DNA of 64,000 nucleotides from Calliopsis andreniformis (taxonomy: Eukaryota > Arthropoda > Insecta > Hymenoptera > Andrenidae), in assembly GCF_051401765.1 (NCBI RefSeq), contig NW_027480564.1:744001-808000 (forward strand), read 5' to 3'. Shown here in pieces: positions 1 to 12,224 of this stretch; position 1 is the first letter of the stretch, and the number at the start of each line of letters is the position of its first letter. The notes under the pieces are model-generated. The model was not told the origin of the DNA. It worked only from the letters and a program-made list of their open reading frames with translations, and made no database searches. The position numbers were made by a program, and so were the translations under genes.

Positions 1-181
1 AAGATTGAGGATTCAGGATTGAGGATTCGGGGTGGAGGTTTGAGGTCTGAGGATTGATGGTTGAGGATTAAGGATTGAGGATTGAGGATTGACGCTTGAG
101 GATTGAGGATTGATGATGGAGGATTGAAGAGAGAGGACTGAGTGTTGAGGATTGAGTGTTGAGAATTGATGTTTGAGGATT

Positions 182-247
182 GAGATTTGATTATTGAATA
201 TTTTGTGTTGAGTATTGAACCATGAGAATTCAGGATATTCTATTGAG
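182..247 (+). repeat. Class A landmark, exemplar
   Basis: This is a diverged block with GATTATTGAATATTTTG, then GAACCATGAGAATTC, then AGGATATTCTATTGAGT. It includes an EcoRI site GAATTC at 226-231. Other class A copies lie near 3930, 5290, 9105, 10470, 12430, 14750, 16840, 21400, 23925, 26025, 33215 and 35515. The block sits about 200 bases after the GATTCGGGG marker except at 16840. It is absent from 37.5-64 kb. Confidence 0.85.
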
Positions 248-772
248 TATTGAGAATTGAGGATTGACGGTTGAGTATTGAGGATTGATGGTTGAGGGTT
301 GTGCGTTGAATATCGAGGATTGAGGATTGAGGATTGAGGATTGGGGATTGAGGATTGAAGGTTGAGTATTGATGATTGAAGATTGAGGATTGAGGATTGA
401 GGGTTGAGGTTTGAGGACGAGGACTGACGGTTGAAGATTGAAGTTTGAGGATTGAGGATTGAGGACTGAGGACTGAGGATTGAGGATTGAGCACTGAGCA
501 TTGAGGATTGAAGATTGAGGACTGAGGATTGAGGATTGAAGATTGAGTATTGAGGATTGAAGATTGAGGATTGAGGATTGAGGATTGAGGATTCAGGATG
601 AGGGCTGAGGGTTGAGGATTGAGGTTTGAGGACTGAGGACTGAGGATTGAGGATTGAAAATTGAGGATTGAGGATTGAGGATTGAAGATTGAGGATTGAG
701 GATTAAGGATTGAAGGTTCAGTAATGAGGATTGAAGATGGAGAATTGAGGATTGAGGATTGAACATTGAGGA

Positions 773-930
773 CTGAGTGTTGCGGGTTGAGTGATGAGAA
801 TTGATGTTTGTGGATAGTGGTTTGAAGATTGCAGATCGAGTATTGAGTGTTGAAAGCTGTGAATTGAGGATATTCTACTGAGGATTGAGGATTGACTACT
901 GATTGCTGAGGACTGAGGGCTGAAGATTGA
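773..930 (+). repeat. Class B landmark, exemplar
   Basis: The block contains GAGTGATGAGAATTGATG, GGATAGTGGTTTG, GCAGATCGAG, GAAAGCTGTGAATTG and the core GATATTCTACTGAGG, then GATTGACTACTGATTGCTG. Other copies lie near 2230, 5930, 7295, 11110, 13070, 17475, 18835, 21950, 24440, 26660, 28010, 33855 and 36150. The GATTCTACTG spelling after the core and GACTACTG are diagnostic. Found only in the left domain. Confidence 0.85.
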
Positions 931-1221
931 GGACTCAGGATTGAGGATTCAGAATTGAGGTTTGTGGACTGAGGATTGAGGATTGAAGATTGTGGATTGA
1001 GGATTGAGGATTGAGGATTGAGGATTGAGGTTTGAGGATTGAAGATTGAGGATTGGGTATTGAGGTTTGAGCATTGGGGGTTGAGGTTTGAGGACGAGGA
1101 CTGACGGTTGAGGATTGAGAATTGAGATTTGACGCTTGAGGATTGAGGATTGAGGATGGAGGATTGAAGAGAGAGGACTGAGTGTTGAGGATTGCGTGTT
1201 GAGTATTGATGTTTGAGGACT

Positions 1222-1287
1222 GAGATTTGATTATTGAATATTGTGGATTGAGTATTGAACCAGGAGAATTCAGGATATTCTTTTGGG
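1222..1287 (+). repeat. Class A' landmark, exemplar
   Basis: This is a close relative of class A with GAATATTGTGG in place of GAATATTTTG, GAACCAGGAG in place of GAACCATGAG, and GATATTCTTTTGGG in place of GATATTCTATTGAG. An EcoRI site lies at 1266-1271. Other copies lie near 6340, 11515, 13480, 17880 and 27065. It always follows a class B landmark by about 400 bases, so it is part of the long unit only. Confidence 0.85.
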
Positions 1288-2787
1288 TATTGAGAATTGA
1301 GGATTGATGGTTGAGTGTTGTGCGTTGAATATTGAGGATTGAGGATTGAGGATTGAGGATTGAGGATTGAGGATTGAAGATTGAGTATTGGGTATTGAGG
1401 AATGAAGAATGAGGATTGAGGATTGAGTATTGAGGATCGAGGATTGAAGACTGAGTATTGAGGTTTAAGGATTGAGGATTGAGGATTGAGGACTGAAGGT
1501 TGAATATTGATGATTGAAGATTGAGGATTCAGTATTGATGGTTGTGGATTGAGGACGAGGTCTGAGGGTTGAGTATTGCTGTTTGAGGTCTGAGGATTGA
1601 GGATTGAGGATTGAGAATTGAGGATTGAGGATTGAGGATTGAAGATTGAGGATTGGGTATTGAGGAATGAAGAATGAGGATTGAGGATTGAGTATTGAGG
1701 ATCGAGGATTGAAGACTGAGTATTGAGGATTGAATGTTGAGGATTGAGTATCGAGGATTGAGGATTGCGGACAGAGGATTGAGGATTGCAGATTGAGTAT
1801 TGAGGATTGAAGAATGAGGATTGAGGATTGAGGATTGAGGTTTGAGGATTGACGATTGAGGATTGGGGATTGAGGATTGAAGATTGAGTATTGAGTATTG
1901 AGGATTGAGAATTGAGGATTGATTATTGAAGATTGATTATTGAGGATTGAAGATTGAGTATTGAGGATTCAGGATTGAGGTTTGAGGACTGAGGATTGAG
2001 GATTGAGGATTGAAGATTGAGTATTGAGGATTGAAGATTGAGGATTGAGGATTGAGGATTGAGGATTGAGGATTGAAGGTTCAGTATTGAGGATTGAAGA
2101 TAGAGAATTGAGGATTGAGGATTGAACATTGAGGACTGAGTGTTGAGGGTTGAGTGATGAGAATTGATGTTTGTGGATAGTGGTTTGAAGATTGCAGATC
2201 GAGTATTGAGTGTTGAAAGCTGTGAATTGAGGATATTCTACTGAGGATTGAGGATTGACTACTGATTGCTGAGGACTGAGGGCTGAAGATTGAGGCCTGG
2301 GCATTGAGGATTGAAGAATGAGGATTGAGGATTGAGGATTGAAGATTGAGGGTTGAGGATTGAGGATTGAGGATTGAGCATTGAGGATTGAGGATTGAGG
2401 ATTGAGGATTGTAGATTGAGTATTGAGGAATGAAGATTGAGGATTGAGGATTGAGGTTTGAGGATTGAGGATTGAAGATTGAGGATTGGGGATTGAGGAT
2501 TGACGATTGAGGATTGAGTATTGAGGACTGAGAATTGAGGATTGAGGATTGAAGATTGAGGATTGAGGATTGAAGATTGAGTATTGATGATTGAAGAATG
2601 AGGATTGAGGATTGAGTGTTGAGGATTGAGGACGAGGGCTGACGATTGAGGATTGAGGTTTGAGGATTGAGGATTGTGGATTGAGGACTGAGGATTGAGG
2701 ATTGAGGATTTAGTATTGAGGATTGATGACTGAGTATTGAGGATTGAAAATTGAGGATTGAGGATTGAGGATTGAAGATTGAGGATT

Positions 2788-2965
2788 GGGGACTGAGTGT
2801 TGAGGGTTGAGTGATGAGAATTGATGATTGTGGATAGAGATTTGAAGATTTCAGGTTGAGTATTGAGTATTGAAACCTGTGAATTGAGGATATTCTATTG
2901 AGGATTGAGGATTGACAACTGATTCTTGAGGACTGAGGTCTGAAGACTGAGGATTCAGGTTTGAG
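2788..2965 (+). repeat. Class C landmark, exemplar
   Basis: The block contains GATGATTGTGGATAGAG, GATTTCAGGTTGAG, GAAACCTGTGAATTG, the core GATATTCTATTGAGG, then GACAACTGATTCTTGAGG (TTGTTG in other copies) and GGTCTGAAGACTGAGG. Other copies lie near 8060, 15615, 22650, 25140, 28705, 34555 and, as an isolated and more mutated copy, 59450. Confidence 0.85.
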
Positions 2966-3544
2966 GATTGAGGATTGAGGATTGAGGATTGAGGGTTGAG
3001 GATTGAAGATTGAGGATTGGGTATTGCGGGTTGAACATTGAGGGTTGAAGATTGAGGGTTGGGTGTTGAGGATTGAAGAATGAGGATTGAGGATTGAGGA
3101 TTGAGGAATAAGGATTGAAGATTCAGTATTGAGGATTGAAGATTGAGGATTACGGATTGAGGATTGAGGATTGAAGATTGAGTATTGAGGATTGAAGATT
3201 GAGGATTGAGGACGGAGTATTGAGGATTGAGGATTGAGTATTGAGTATTGAGGATGGAAGACTGAGGATTGGGTATTGAGGATTGAACGTTGAGGATTGA
3301 GGGTTGAGGATTGAGGATTGAGGATTGAAGATTGAAGATTGAATATTAATGATTGAAGATTGAGGATTGAGGATTGAGGGTTGTGGATTGAGGACGAGGA
3401 CTGAGGGTTGAGTATTGGTGTTCGAATTCTGAGGATTGAGGATTGAGGATTAAGAAATGAGGATTGAGGATTGAGGATTGAAGATTGAGGATTCGGTATT
3501 GAGGATTGAAGATTGAGGATTGAGGATTGAGGATTGAAGATTGA

Positions 3545-3700
3545 GGACTGAGTGTTGAGGGTTGCGTGATGAGAATTGATGTTTGTGGATTGAGATTTGA
3601 AGATTGAAGAATGGGGATTGAGTACTGAAAACTGTGAATTGAGGATATTCTATTGAGGACTGAGGATTGACAATTGATTGCTGAGGACTTATGGCTGAAG
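3545..3700 (+). repeat. Class D landmark, exemplar
   Basis: The block contains GGGTTGCGTGATGAG, GAAGAATGGGGATTGAG, GAAAACTGTGAATTG, the core GATATTCTATTGAGG, then GACAATTGATTG and GAGGACTTATGG. This is the only class present in both domains. Copies lie near 4999, 8815, 10180, 12140, 14465, 16075, 20060, 21115, 23640, 25740, 30170, 32935, 35235, 37365, 41485, 44550, 45805, 46145, 50355, 52200 (core GATATTGT), 54190 and 56990. Right-domain copies tend to read GACTTATGGGTG, left-domain copies GACTTATGGCTG or GACTTATGTCTG. Confidence 0.85.
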
Positions 3701-5083
3701 ATTGAGGATTCAGGATTGAGGATTCAGGGTGGAGGTTTGAGGTCTGAGGATTGATGGTTGAGGATTAAGGATTGAGGATTGAGGATTGACGCTTGAGGAT
3801 TGAGGATTGATGATGGAGGATTGAAGAGAGAGGACTGAGTGTTGAGTATTGAGTGTTGAGAATTGATGTTTGAGGATTGAGATTTGATTATTGAATATTT
3901 TGGATTGAGTATTGAACCATGAGAATTCAGGATATTCTATTGAGTATTGAGAATTGAGGATTGACGGCTGAGTATTGAGGATTGATGGTTGAGGGTTGTG
4001 CGTTGAATATCGAGGATTGAGGATTGAGGATTGAGGATTGGGGATTGAGGATTGAAGGTTGAGTATTGATGATTGAAGATTGAGGATTGAGGATTGAGGG
4101 TTGAGGTTTGAGGACGAGGACTGACGGTTGAAGATTGAGGTTTGAGGATTGAGGGTTGAGGACTGAGGACTGAGGATTGAGGATTGAGCATTGAGCATTG
4201 AGGATTCAAGATTGAGGACTGAGGATTGAGGATTGAAGATTGAGTATTGAGGATTGAAGATTGAGGATTGAGGATTGAGGATTGAGGATTCAGGACGAGG
4301 TCTGAGGGTTGAGTATTGCTGTTTGAGGTCTGAGGATTGAGGACTGAGGATTGAGAATTGAGGATTAAGGATTGAGGATTGAAGATTGAGGATTGAGGAT
4401 TGAAGATTGAGGATTGGGGATTGAGGATTGACGATTGAGTACTGAGGACTGAGGATTGAGAATTGAGGATTGAGGATTGAAGATTGAGTATTGAGGATTG
4501 AAGATTGAGGATTGAGGATTGAGGATTGAAGATTGAGGGTTGAGTATTGGTGTTTGAAGTCTGAGGATTGAGGATTGAGGATTAAGAAATGAGGATTGAG
4601 GATTGAGGATTGAAGATTGAGGATTCGGTATTGAGGATTGAAGAATGAGGATTGAGGAGTGAGGACTGAGGATTGAGGATTGTTGATTGAGGATTGAGGT
4701 TTGAGGATTGAGGATTGAAGATTGAGTATTGAGGATTGAAGATTGAGGATTGAGGATTGAGGATTGAGGATTGAAGATTGAGGATTGGGGATTGAGGATT
4801 GACGATTAGGTATTGAGCACTGAGGATTGAGAATTGAGGACTGAGGATTGAAGATTGAGTATTGAGGATTGAAGATTGAGGATTGAGGATTGAGGATTGA
4901 AGATTGAGGACTGAGTGTTGAGGGTTGCGTGATGAGAATTGATGATTGTGGATTGAGATTTGAAGATTGAAGAATGGGGATTGAGTACTGAAAACTGTGA
5001 ATTGAGGATATTCTATTGAGGATTGAGGATTGACAATTGATTGCTGAGGACTTATGTCTGAAGATTGAGGATTCAGGATTGAG

Positions 5084-8000
5084 GATTCGGGGTGGAGGTT
5101 TGAGGTCTGAGGATTGATGGTTGAGGATTAAGGATTGAGGATTGAGGATTGACGCTTGAGGATTGAGGATTGATGATGGAGGATTGAAGAGAGAGGACTG
5201 AGTGTTGAGGATTGAGTGTTGAGAATTGATGTTTGAGGATTGAGATTTGATTATTGAATATTTTGGGTTGAGTATTGAACCATGAGAATTCAGGATATTC
5301 TATTGAGTATTGAGAATTGAGGATTGACGGTTGAGTATTGAGGATTGATGGTTGAGGGTTGTGCGTTGAATATCGAGGATTGAGGATTGAGGATTGAGGA
5401 TTGGGGATTGAGGATTGAAGGTTGAGTATTGATGATTGAAGATTGAGGATTGAGGATTGAGGGTTGAGGTTTGAGGACGAGGACTGACGGTTGAAGATTG
5501 AAGTTTGAGGATTGAGGATTGAGGACTGAGGACTGAGGATTGAGGATTGAGCACTGAGCATTGAGGATTGAAGATTGAGGACTGAGGATTGAGGATTGAA
5601 GATTGAGTATTGAGGATTGAAGATTGAGGATTGAGGATTGAGGATTGAGGATTCAGGATGAGGGCTGAGGGTTGAGGATTGAGGTTTGAGGACTGAGGAC
5701 TGAGGATTGAGGATTGAAAATTGAGGATTGAGGATTGAGGATTGAAGATTGAGGATTGAGGATTAAGGATTGAAGGTTCAGTAATGAGGATTGAAGATGG
5801 AGAATTGAGGATTGAGGATTGAACATTGAGGACTGAGTGTTGCGGGTTGAGTGATGAGAATTGATGTTTGTGGATAGTGGTTTGAAGATTGCAGATCGAG
5901 TATTGAGTGTTGAAAGCTGTGAATTGAGGATATTCTACTGAGGATTGAGGATTGACTACTGATTGCTGAGGACTGAGGGCTGAAGATTGAGGACTCAGGA
6001 TTGAGGATTCAGAATTGAGGTTTGTGGACTGAGGATTGAGGATTGAAGATTGTGGATTGAGGATTGAGGATTGAGGATTGAGGATTGAGGATTGAGGTTT
6101 GAGGATTGAAGATTGAGGATTGGGTATTGAGGTTTGAGCATTGGGGGTTGAGGTTTGAGGACGAGGACTGACGGTTGAGGATTGAGAATTGAGGTTTGAC
6201 GCTTGAGGATTGAGGATTGAGGATGGAGGATTGAAGAGAGAGGACTGAGTGTTGAGGATTGCGTGTTGAGTATTGCTGTTTGAGGACTGAGATTTGATTA
6301 TTGAATATTGTGGATTGAGTATTGAACCAGGAGAATTCAGGATATTCTTTTGGGTATTGAGAATTGAGGATTGATGGTTGAGTGTTGTGCGTTGAATATT
6401 GAGGATTGAGGATTGAGGATTGAGGATTGAGGATTGAGGATTGAAGATTGAGTATTGATGATTGAAGATTGAGGATTGAGGATTGAGGGTTGAGGTTTGA
6501 GGACGAGGACTGACGGTTGAGGATTGAGGTTTAAGGATTGAGGATTGAGGATTGAGGACTGAAGGTTGAATATTGATGATTGAAGATTGAGGATTCAGTA
6601 TTGATGGTTGTGGATTGAGGACGAGGTCTGAGGGTTGAGTATTGCTGTTTGAGGTCTGAGGATTGAGGATTGAGGATTGAGAATTGAGGATTGAGGATTG
6701 AGGATTGAAGATTGAGGATTGGGTATTGAGGAATGAAGAATGAGGATTGAGGATTGAGTATTGAGGATCGAGGATTGAAGACTGAGTATTGAGGATTGAA
6801 TGTTGAGGATTGAGTATCGAGGATTGAGGATTGCGGACAGAGGATTGAGGATTGCAGATTGAGTATTGAGGATTGAAGAATGAGGATTAAGGATTGAGGA
6901 TTGAGGTTTGAGGATTGACGATTGAGGATTGGGGATTGAGGATTGAAGATTGAGTATTGAGTATTGAGGATTGAGAATTGAGGATTGATTATTGAAGATT
7001 GATTATTGAGGATTGAAGATTGAGTATTGAGGATTCAGGATTGAGGTTTGAGGACTGAGGATTGAGGATTGAGGATTGAAGATTGAGTATTGAGGATTGA
7101 AGATTGAGGATTGAGGATTGAGGATTGAGGATTGAGGATTGAAGGTTCAGTATTGAGGATTGAAGATAGAGAATTGAGGATTGAGGATTGAACATTGAGG
7201 ACTGAGTGTTGAGGGTTGAGTGATGAGAATTGATGTTTGTGGATAGTGGTTTGAAGATTGCAGATCGAGTATTGAGTGTTGAAAGCTGTGAATTGAGGAT
7301 ATTCTACTGAGGATTGAGGATTGACTACTGATTGCTGAGGACTGAGGGCTGAAGATTGAGGCCTGGGCATTGAGGATTGAAGAATGAGGATTGAGGATTG
7401 AGGATTGAAGATTGAGGATTGCAGATTGAGTATTGAGGATTGAAGATTGAGGGTTGAGGATTGAGGATTGAGGATTGAGCATTGAGGATTGAGGATTGAG
7501 GATTGAGGATTGTAGATTGAGTATTGAGGAATGAAGATTGAGGATTGAGGATTGAGGTTTGAGGATTGAGGATTGAAGATTGAGGATTGGGGATTGAGGA
7601 TTGACGATTGAGGATTGAGTATTGAGGACTGAGAATTGAGGATTGAGGATTGAAGATTGAGGATTGAGGATTGAAGATTGAGTATTGATGATTGAAGAAT
7701 GAGGATTGAGGATTGAGTGTTGAGGATTGAGGACGAGGGCTGACGATTGAGGATTGAGGTTTGAGGATTGAGGATTGTGGATTGAGGATTGAGCATTGAG
7801 GATTGAGGATTGAGGATTGAGGATTGTAGATTGAGTATTGAGGAATGAAGATTGAGGATTGAGGATTGAGGATTGAGGATTGAGGATTTAGTATTGAGGA
7901 TTGATGACTGAGTATTGAGGATTGAAAATTGAGGATTGAGGATTGAGGATTGAAGATTGAGGATTGGGGACTGAGTGTTGAGGGTTGAGTGATGAGAATT

Positions 8001-10261
8001 GATGATTGTGGATAGAGATTTGAAGATTTCAGGTTGAGTATTGAGTATTGAAACCTGTGAATTGAGGATATTCTATTGAGGATTGAGGATTGACAACTGA
8101 TTCTTGAGGACTGAGGTCTGAAGACTGAGGATTCAGGTTTGAGGATTGAGGATTGAGGATTGAGGATTGAGGGTTGAGGATTGAAGATTGAGGATTGGGT
8201 ATTGCGGGTTGAACATTGAGGGTTGAAGATTGAGGGTTGGGTGTTGAGGATTGAAGAATGAGGATTGAGGATTGAGGATTGAGGAATAAGGATTGAAGAT
8301 TCAGTATTGAGGATTGAAGATTGAGGATTACGGATTGAGGATTGAGGATTGAAGATTGAGTATTGAGGATTGAAGATTGAGGATTGAGGACGGAGTATTG
8401 AGGATTGAGGATTGAGTATTGAGTATTGAGGATGGAAGACTGAGGATTGGGTATTGAGGATTGAACGTTGAGGATTGAGGGTTGAGGATTGAGGATTGAG
8501 GATTGAAGATTGAAGATTGAATATTAATGATTGAAGATTGAGGATTGAGGATTGAGGGTTGTGGATTGAGGACGAGGACTGAGGGTTGAGTATTGGTGTT
8601 CGAAGTCTGAGGATTGAGGATTGAGGATTAAGAAATGAGGATTGAGGATTGAGGATTGAAGATTGAGGATTCGGTATTGAGGATTGAAGATTGAGGATTG
8701 AGGATTGAGGATTGAAGATTGAGGACTGAGTGTTGAGGGTTGCGTGATGAGAATTGATGTTTGTGGATTGAGATTTGAAGATTGAAGAATGGGGATTGAG
8801 TACTGAAAACTGTGAATTGAGGATATTCTATTGAGGACTGAGGATTGACAATTGATTGCTGAGGACTTATGGCTGAAGATTGAGGATTCAGGATTGAGGA
8901 TTCGGGGTGGAGGTTTGAGGTCTGAGGATTGATGGTTGAGGATTAAGGATTGAGGATTGAGGATTGACGCTTGAGGATTGAGGATTGATGATGGAGGATT
9001 GAAGAGAGAGGACTGAGTGTTGAGTATTGAGTGTTGAGAATTGATGTTTGAGGATTGAGATTTGATTATTGAATATTTTGGATTGAGTATTGAACCATGA
9101 GAATTCAGGATATTCTATTGAGTATTGAGAATTGAGGATTGACGGCTGAGTATTGAGGATTGATGGTTGAGGGTTGTGCGTTGAATATCGAGGATTGAGG
9201 ATTGAGGATTGAGGATTGGGGATTGAGGATTGAAGGTTGAGTATTGATGATTGAAGATTGAGGATTGAGGATTGAGGGTTGAGGTTTGAGGACGAGGACT
9301 GACGGTTGAAGATTGAGGTTTGAGGATTGAGGATTGAGGACTGAGGACTGAGGATTGAGGATTGAGCATTGAGCATTGAGGATTGAAGATTGAGGACTGA
9401 GGATTGAGGATTGAAGATTGAGTATTGAGGATTGAAGATTGAGGATTGAGGATTGAGGATTGAGGATTCAGGACGAGGTCTGAGGGTTGAGTATTGCTGT
9501 TTGAGGTCTGAGGATTGAGGACTGAGGATTGAGAATTGAGGATTAAGGATTGAGGATTGAAGATTGAGGATTGAGGATTGAAGATTGAGGATTGGGGATT
9601 GAGGATTGACGATTGAGTACTGAGGACTGAGGATTGAGAATTGAGGATTGAGGATTGAAGATTGAGTATTGAGGATTGAAGATTGAGGATTGAGGATTGA
9701 GGATTGAAGATTGAGGGTTGAGTATTGGTGTTTGAAGTCTGAGGATTGAGGATTGAGGATTAAGAAATGAGGATTGAGGATTGAGGATTGAAGATTGAGG
9801 ATTCGGTATTGAGGATTGAAGAATGAGGATTGAGGAGTGAGGACTGAGGATTGAGGATTGTTGATTGAGGATTGAGGTTTGAGGATTGAGGATTGAAGAT
9901 TGAGTATTGAGGATTGAAGATTGAGGATTGAGGATTGAGGATTGAGGATTGAAGATTGAGGATTGGGGATTGAGGATTGACGATTAGGTATTGAGCACTG
10001 AGGATTGAGAATTGAGGTCTGAGGATTGAAGATTGAGTATTGAGGATTGAAGATTGAGGATTGAGGATTGAGGATTGAAGATTGAGGACTGAGTGTTGAG
10101 GGTTGCGTGATGAGAATTGATGTTTGTGGATTGAGATTTGAAGATTGAAGAATGGGGATTGAGTACTGAAAACTGTGAATTGAGGATATTCTATTGAGGA
10201 TTGAGGATTGACAATTGATTGCTGAGGACTTATGTCTGAAGATTGAGGATTCAGGATTGAG
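5084..10261 (+). repeat. Left-domain higher-order unit L2 (5,178 bases)
   Basis: This is the second tandem copy of the L1 unit, with the same landmark order A, B, A', B, C, D, A, D. It is divided at the marker at 8899 into a 3,815-base part and a 1,363-base part. The short part has exactly the same length as in L1. The long part is 118 bases longer than in L1, which is fully explained by +7, -1, +35 and +77 bases. L2 carries what looks like the ancestral text at 6450-6530, where L1 has a replaced patch. Its 77-base insertion near 7790-7870 copies text from 7478-7560 of the same unit. Confidence 0.9.
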
Positions 10262-12224
10262 GATTCGGGGTGGAGGTTTGAGGTCTGAGGATTGATGGTT
10301 GAGGATTAAGGATTGAGGATTGAGGATTGACGCTTGAGGATTGAGGATTGATGATGGAGGATTGAAGAGAGAGGACTGAGTGTTGAGGATTGAGTGTTGA
10401 GAATTGATGTTTGAGGATTGAGATTTGATTATTGAATATTTTGGATTGAGTATTGAACCATGAGAATTCAGGATATTCTATTGAGTATTGAGAATTGAGG
10501 ATTGACGGTTGAGTATTGAGGATTGATGGTTGAGGGTTGTGCGCTGAATATTGAGGATTGAGGATTGAGGATTGAGGATTGGGGATTGAGGATTGAAGGT
10601 TGAGTATTGATGATTGAAGATTGAGGATTGAGGATTGAGGGTTGAGGTTTGAGGACGAGGACTGACGGTTGAAGATTGAGGTTTGAGGATTGAGGATTGA
10701 GGACTGAGGACTGAGGATTGAGGATTGAGCATTGAGCATTGAGGATTGAAGATTGAGGACTGAGGATTGAGGATTGAAGATTGAGTATTGAGGATTGAAG
10801 ATTGAGGATTGAGGATTGAGGATTGAGGATTCAGGATTCAGGATGAGGGCTGAGGGTTGAGGATTGAGGTTTGAGGACTGAGGACTGAGGATTGAGGATT
10901 GAAAATTGAGGATTGAGGATTGAGGATTGAAGATTGAGGATTGAGGATTAAGGATTGAAGGTTCAGTAACGAGGATTGAAGATAGAGAAATGAGGATTGA
11001 GGATTGAACATTGAGGACTGAGTGTTGCGGGTTGAGTGATGAGAATTGATGTTTGTGGATAGTGGTTTGAAGATTGCAGATCGAGTATTGAGTGTTGAAA
11101 GCTGTGAATTGAGGATATTCTACTGAGGATTGAGGATTGACTACTGATTGCTGAGGACTGAGGGCTGAAGATTGAGGCCTGGGCATTGAGGATTGAAGAA
11201 TGAGGATTGAGGATTGAGGATTGAAGATTGAGGATTGCAGATTGAGTATTGAGGATTGAAGATTGAGGATTGAGGTTTGAGGATTGAAGATTGAGGATTG
11301 GGTATTGAGGTTTGAGCATTGGGGGTTGAGGTTTGAGGACGAGGACTGACGGTTGAGGATTGAGAATTGAGGTTTGACGCTTGAGGATTGAGGATTGAGG
11401 ATGGAGGATTGAAGAGAGAGGACTGAGTGTTGAGGATTGCGTGTTGGGTATTGATGTTTGAGGACTGAGATTTGATTATTGAATATTGTGGATTGAGTAT
11501 TGAACCAGGAGAATTCAGGATATTCTTTTGGGTATTGAGAATTGAGGATTGATGGTTGAGGGTTGGGTGTTGAGGATTGAAGAATGAGGATTGAGGATTG
11601 AGGATTGAGGAATAAGGATTGAAGATTCAGTATTGAGGATTGAAGATTGAGGATTACGGATTGAGGATTGAGGATTGAAGATTGAGTATTGAGGATTGAA
11701 GATTGAGGATTGAGGACGGAGTATTGAGGATTGAGGATTGAGTATTGAGTATTGAGGATGGAAGACTGAGGATTGGGTATTGAGGATTGAACGTTCAGGA
11801 TTGAGGGTTGAGGATTGAGGATTGAGGATTGAAGATTGAAGATTGAATATTAATGATTGAAGATTGAGGATTGAGGATTGAGGGTTGTGGATTGAGGACG
11901 AGGACTGAGGGTTGAGTATTGGTGTTCGAAGTCTGAGGATTGAGGATTGAGGATTAAGAAATGAGGATTGAGGATTGAGGATTGAAGATTGAGGATTCGG
12001 TATTGAGGATTGAAGATTGAGGATTGAGGATTGAGGATTGAAGATTGAGGACTGAGTGTTGAGGGTTGCGTGATGAGAATTGATGTTTGTGGATTGAGAT
12101 TTGAAGATTGAAGAATGGGGATTGAGTACTGAAAACTGTGAATTGAGGATATTCTATTGAGGACTGAGGATTCACAATTGACTGCTGAGGACTTATGGCT
12201 GAAGATTGAGGATTCAGGATTGAG
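10262..12224 (+). repeat. Unit L3, internally deleted derivative (1,963 bases)
   Basis: This copy starts like L1 and L2 with landmarks A (about 10470), B (about 11115) and A' (about 11515). At 11551-11567 the text passes directly from the GATGGTTGAG that follows A' to the GGGTTGGGTGTTGAGG that lies near 8234 in L2. The result is a deletion of 1,852 bases relative to L2, which removes the second B and the C landmark. The D landmark follows at about 12140. Both parental texts contain GGTTGAG/GGGTTG at the joint, so recombination between similar heptamers is likely. Confidence 0.85.

Larger units (their letters stand above)
24..5083 (+). repeat. Left-domain higher-order unit L1 (5,060 bases)
   Basis: This unit runs from the GATTCGGGG marker at 24 to the base before the same marker at 5084. 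Its landmark order is A (about 226), B (about 870), A' (about 1270), B (about 2230), C (about 2890), D (about 3640), a second marker at 3721 (spelled GATTCAGGG here), A (about 3930) and D (about 5000). It consists of a 3,697-base part (24-3720) and a 1,363-base part (3721-5083). The next 5.18 kb repeats the same order almost base for base. Differences from that copy are confined to a 7-base indel near 1030, a replaced patch at 1390-1463, a 35-base gap near 2345, a 77-base gap near 2690 and scattered substitutions. Confidence 0.9.

Noticed and set aside
182..247. AGGATATTCT core as a heat-shock element (nGAAnnTTCn)
   Set aside because: Only five of the six key positions match, there is no third pentamer in register, and there is no gene to regulate.
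773..930. Landmark as a transposable-element insertion
   Set aside because: It has no target-site duplication, terminal inverted repeats or ORF, and its text is still made of recognisable mutated heptamers in the same orientation.
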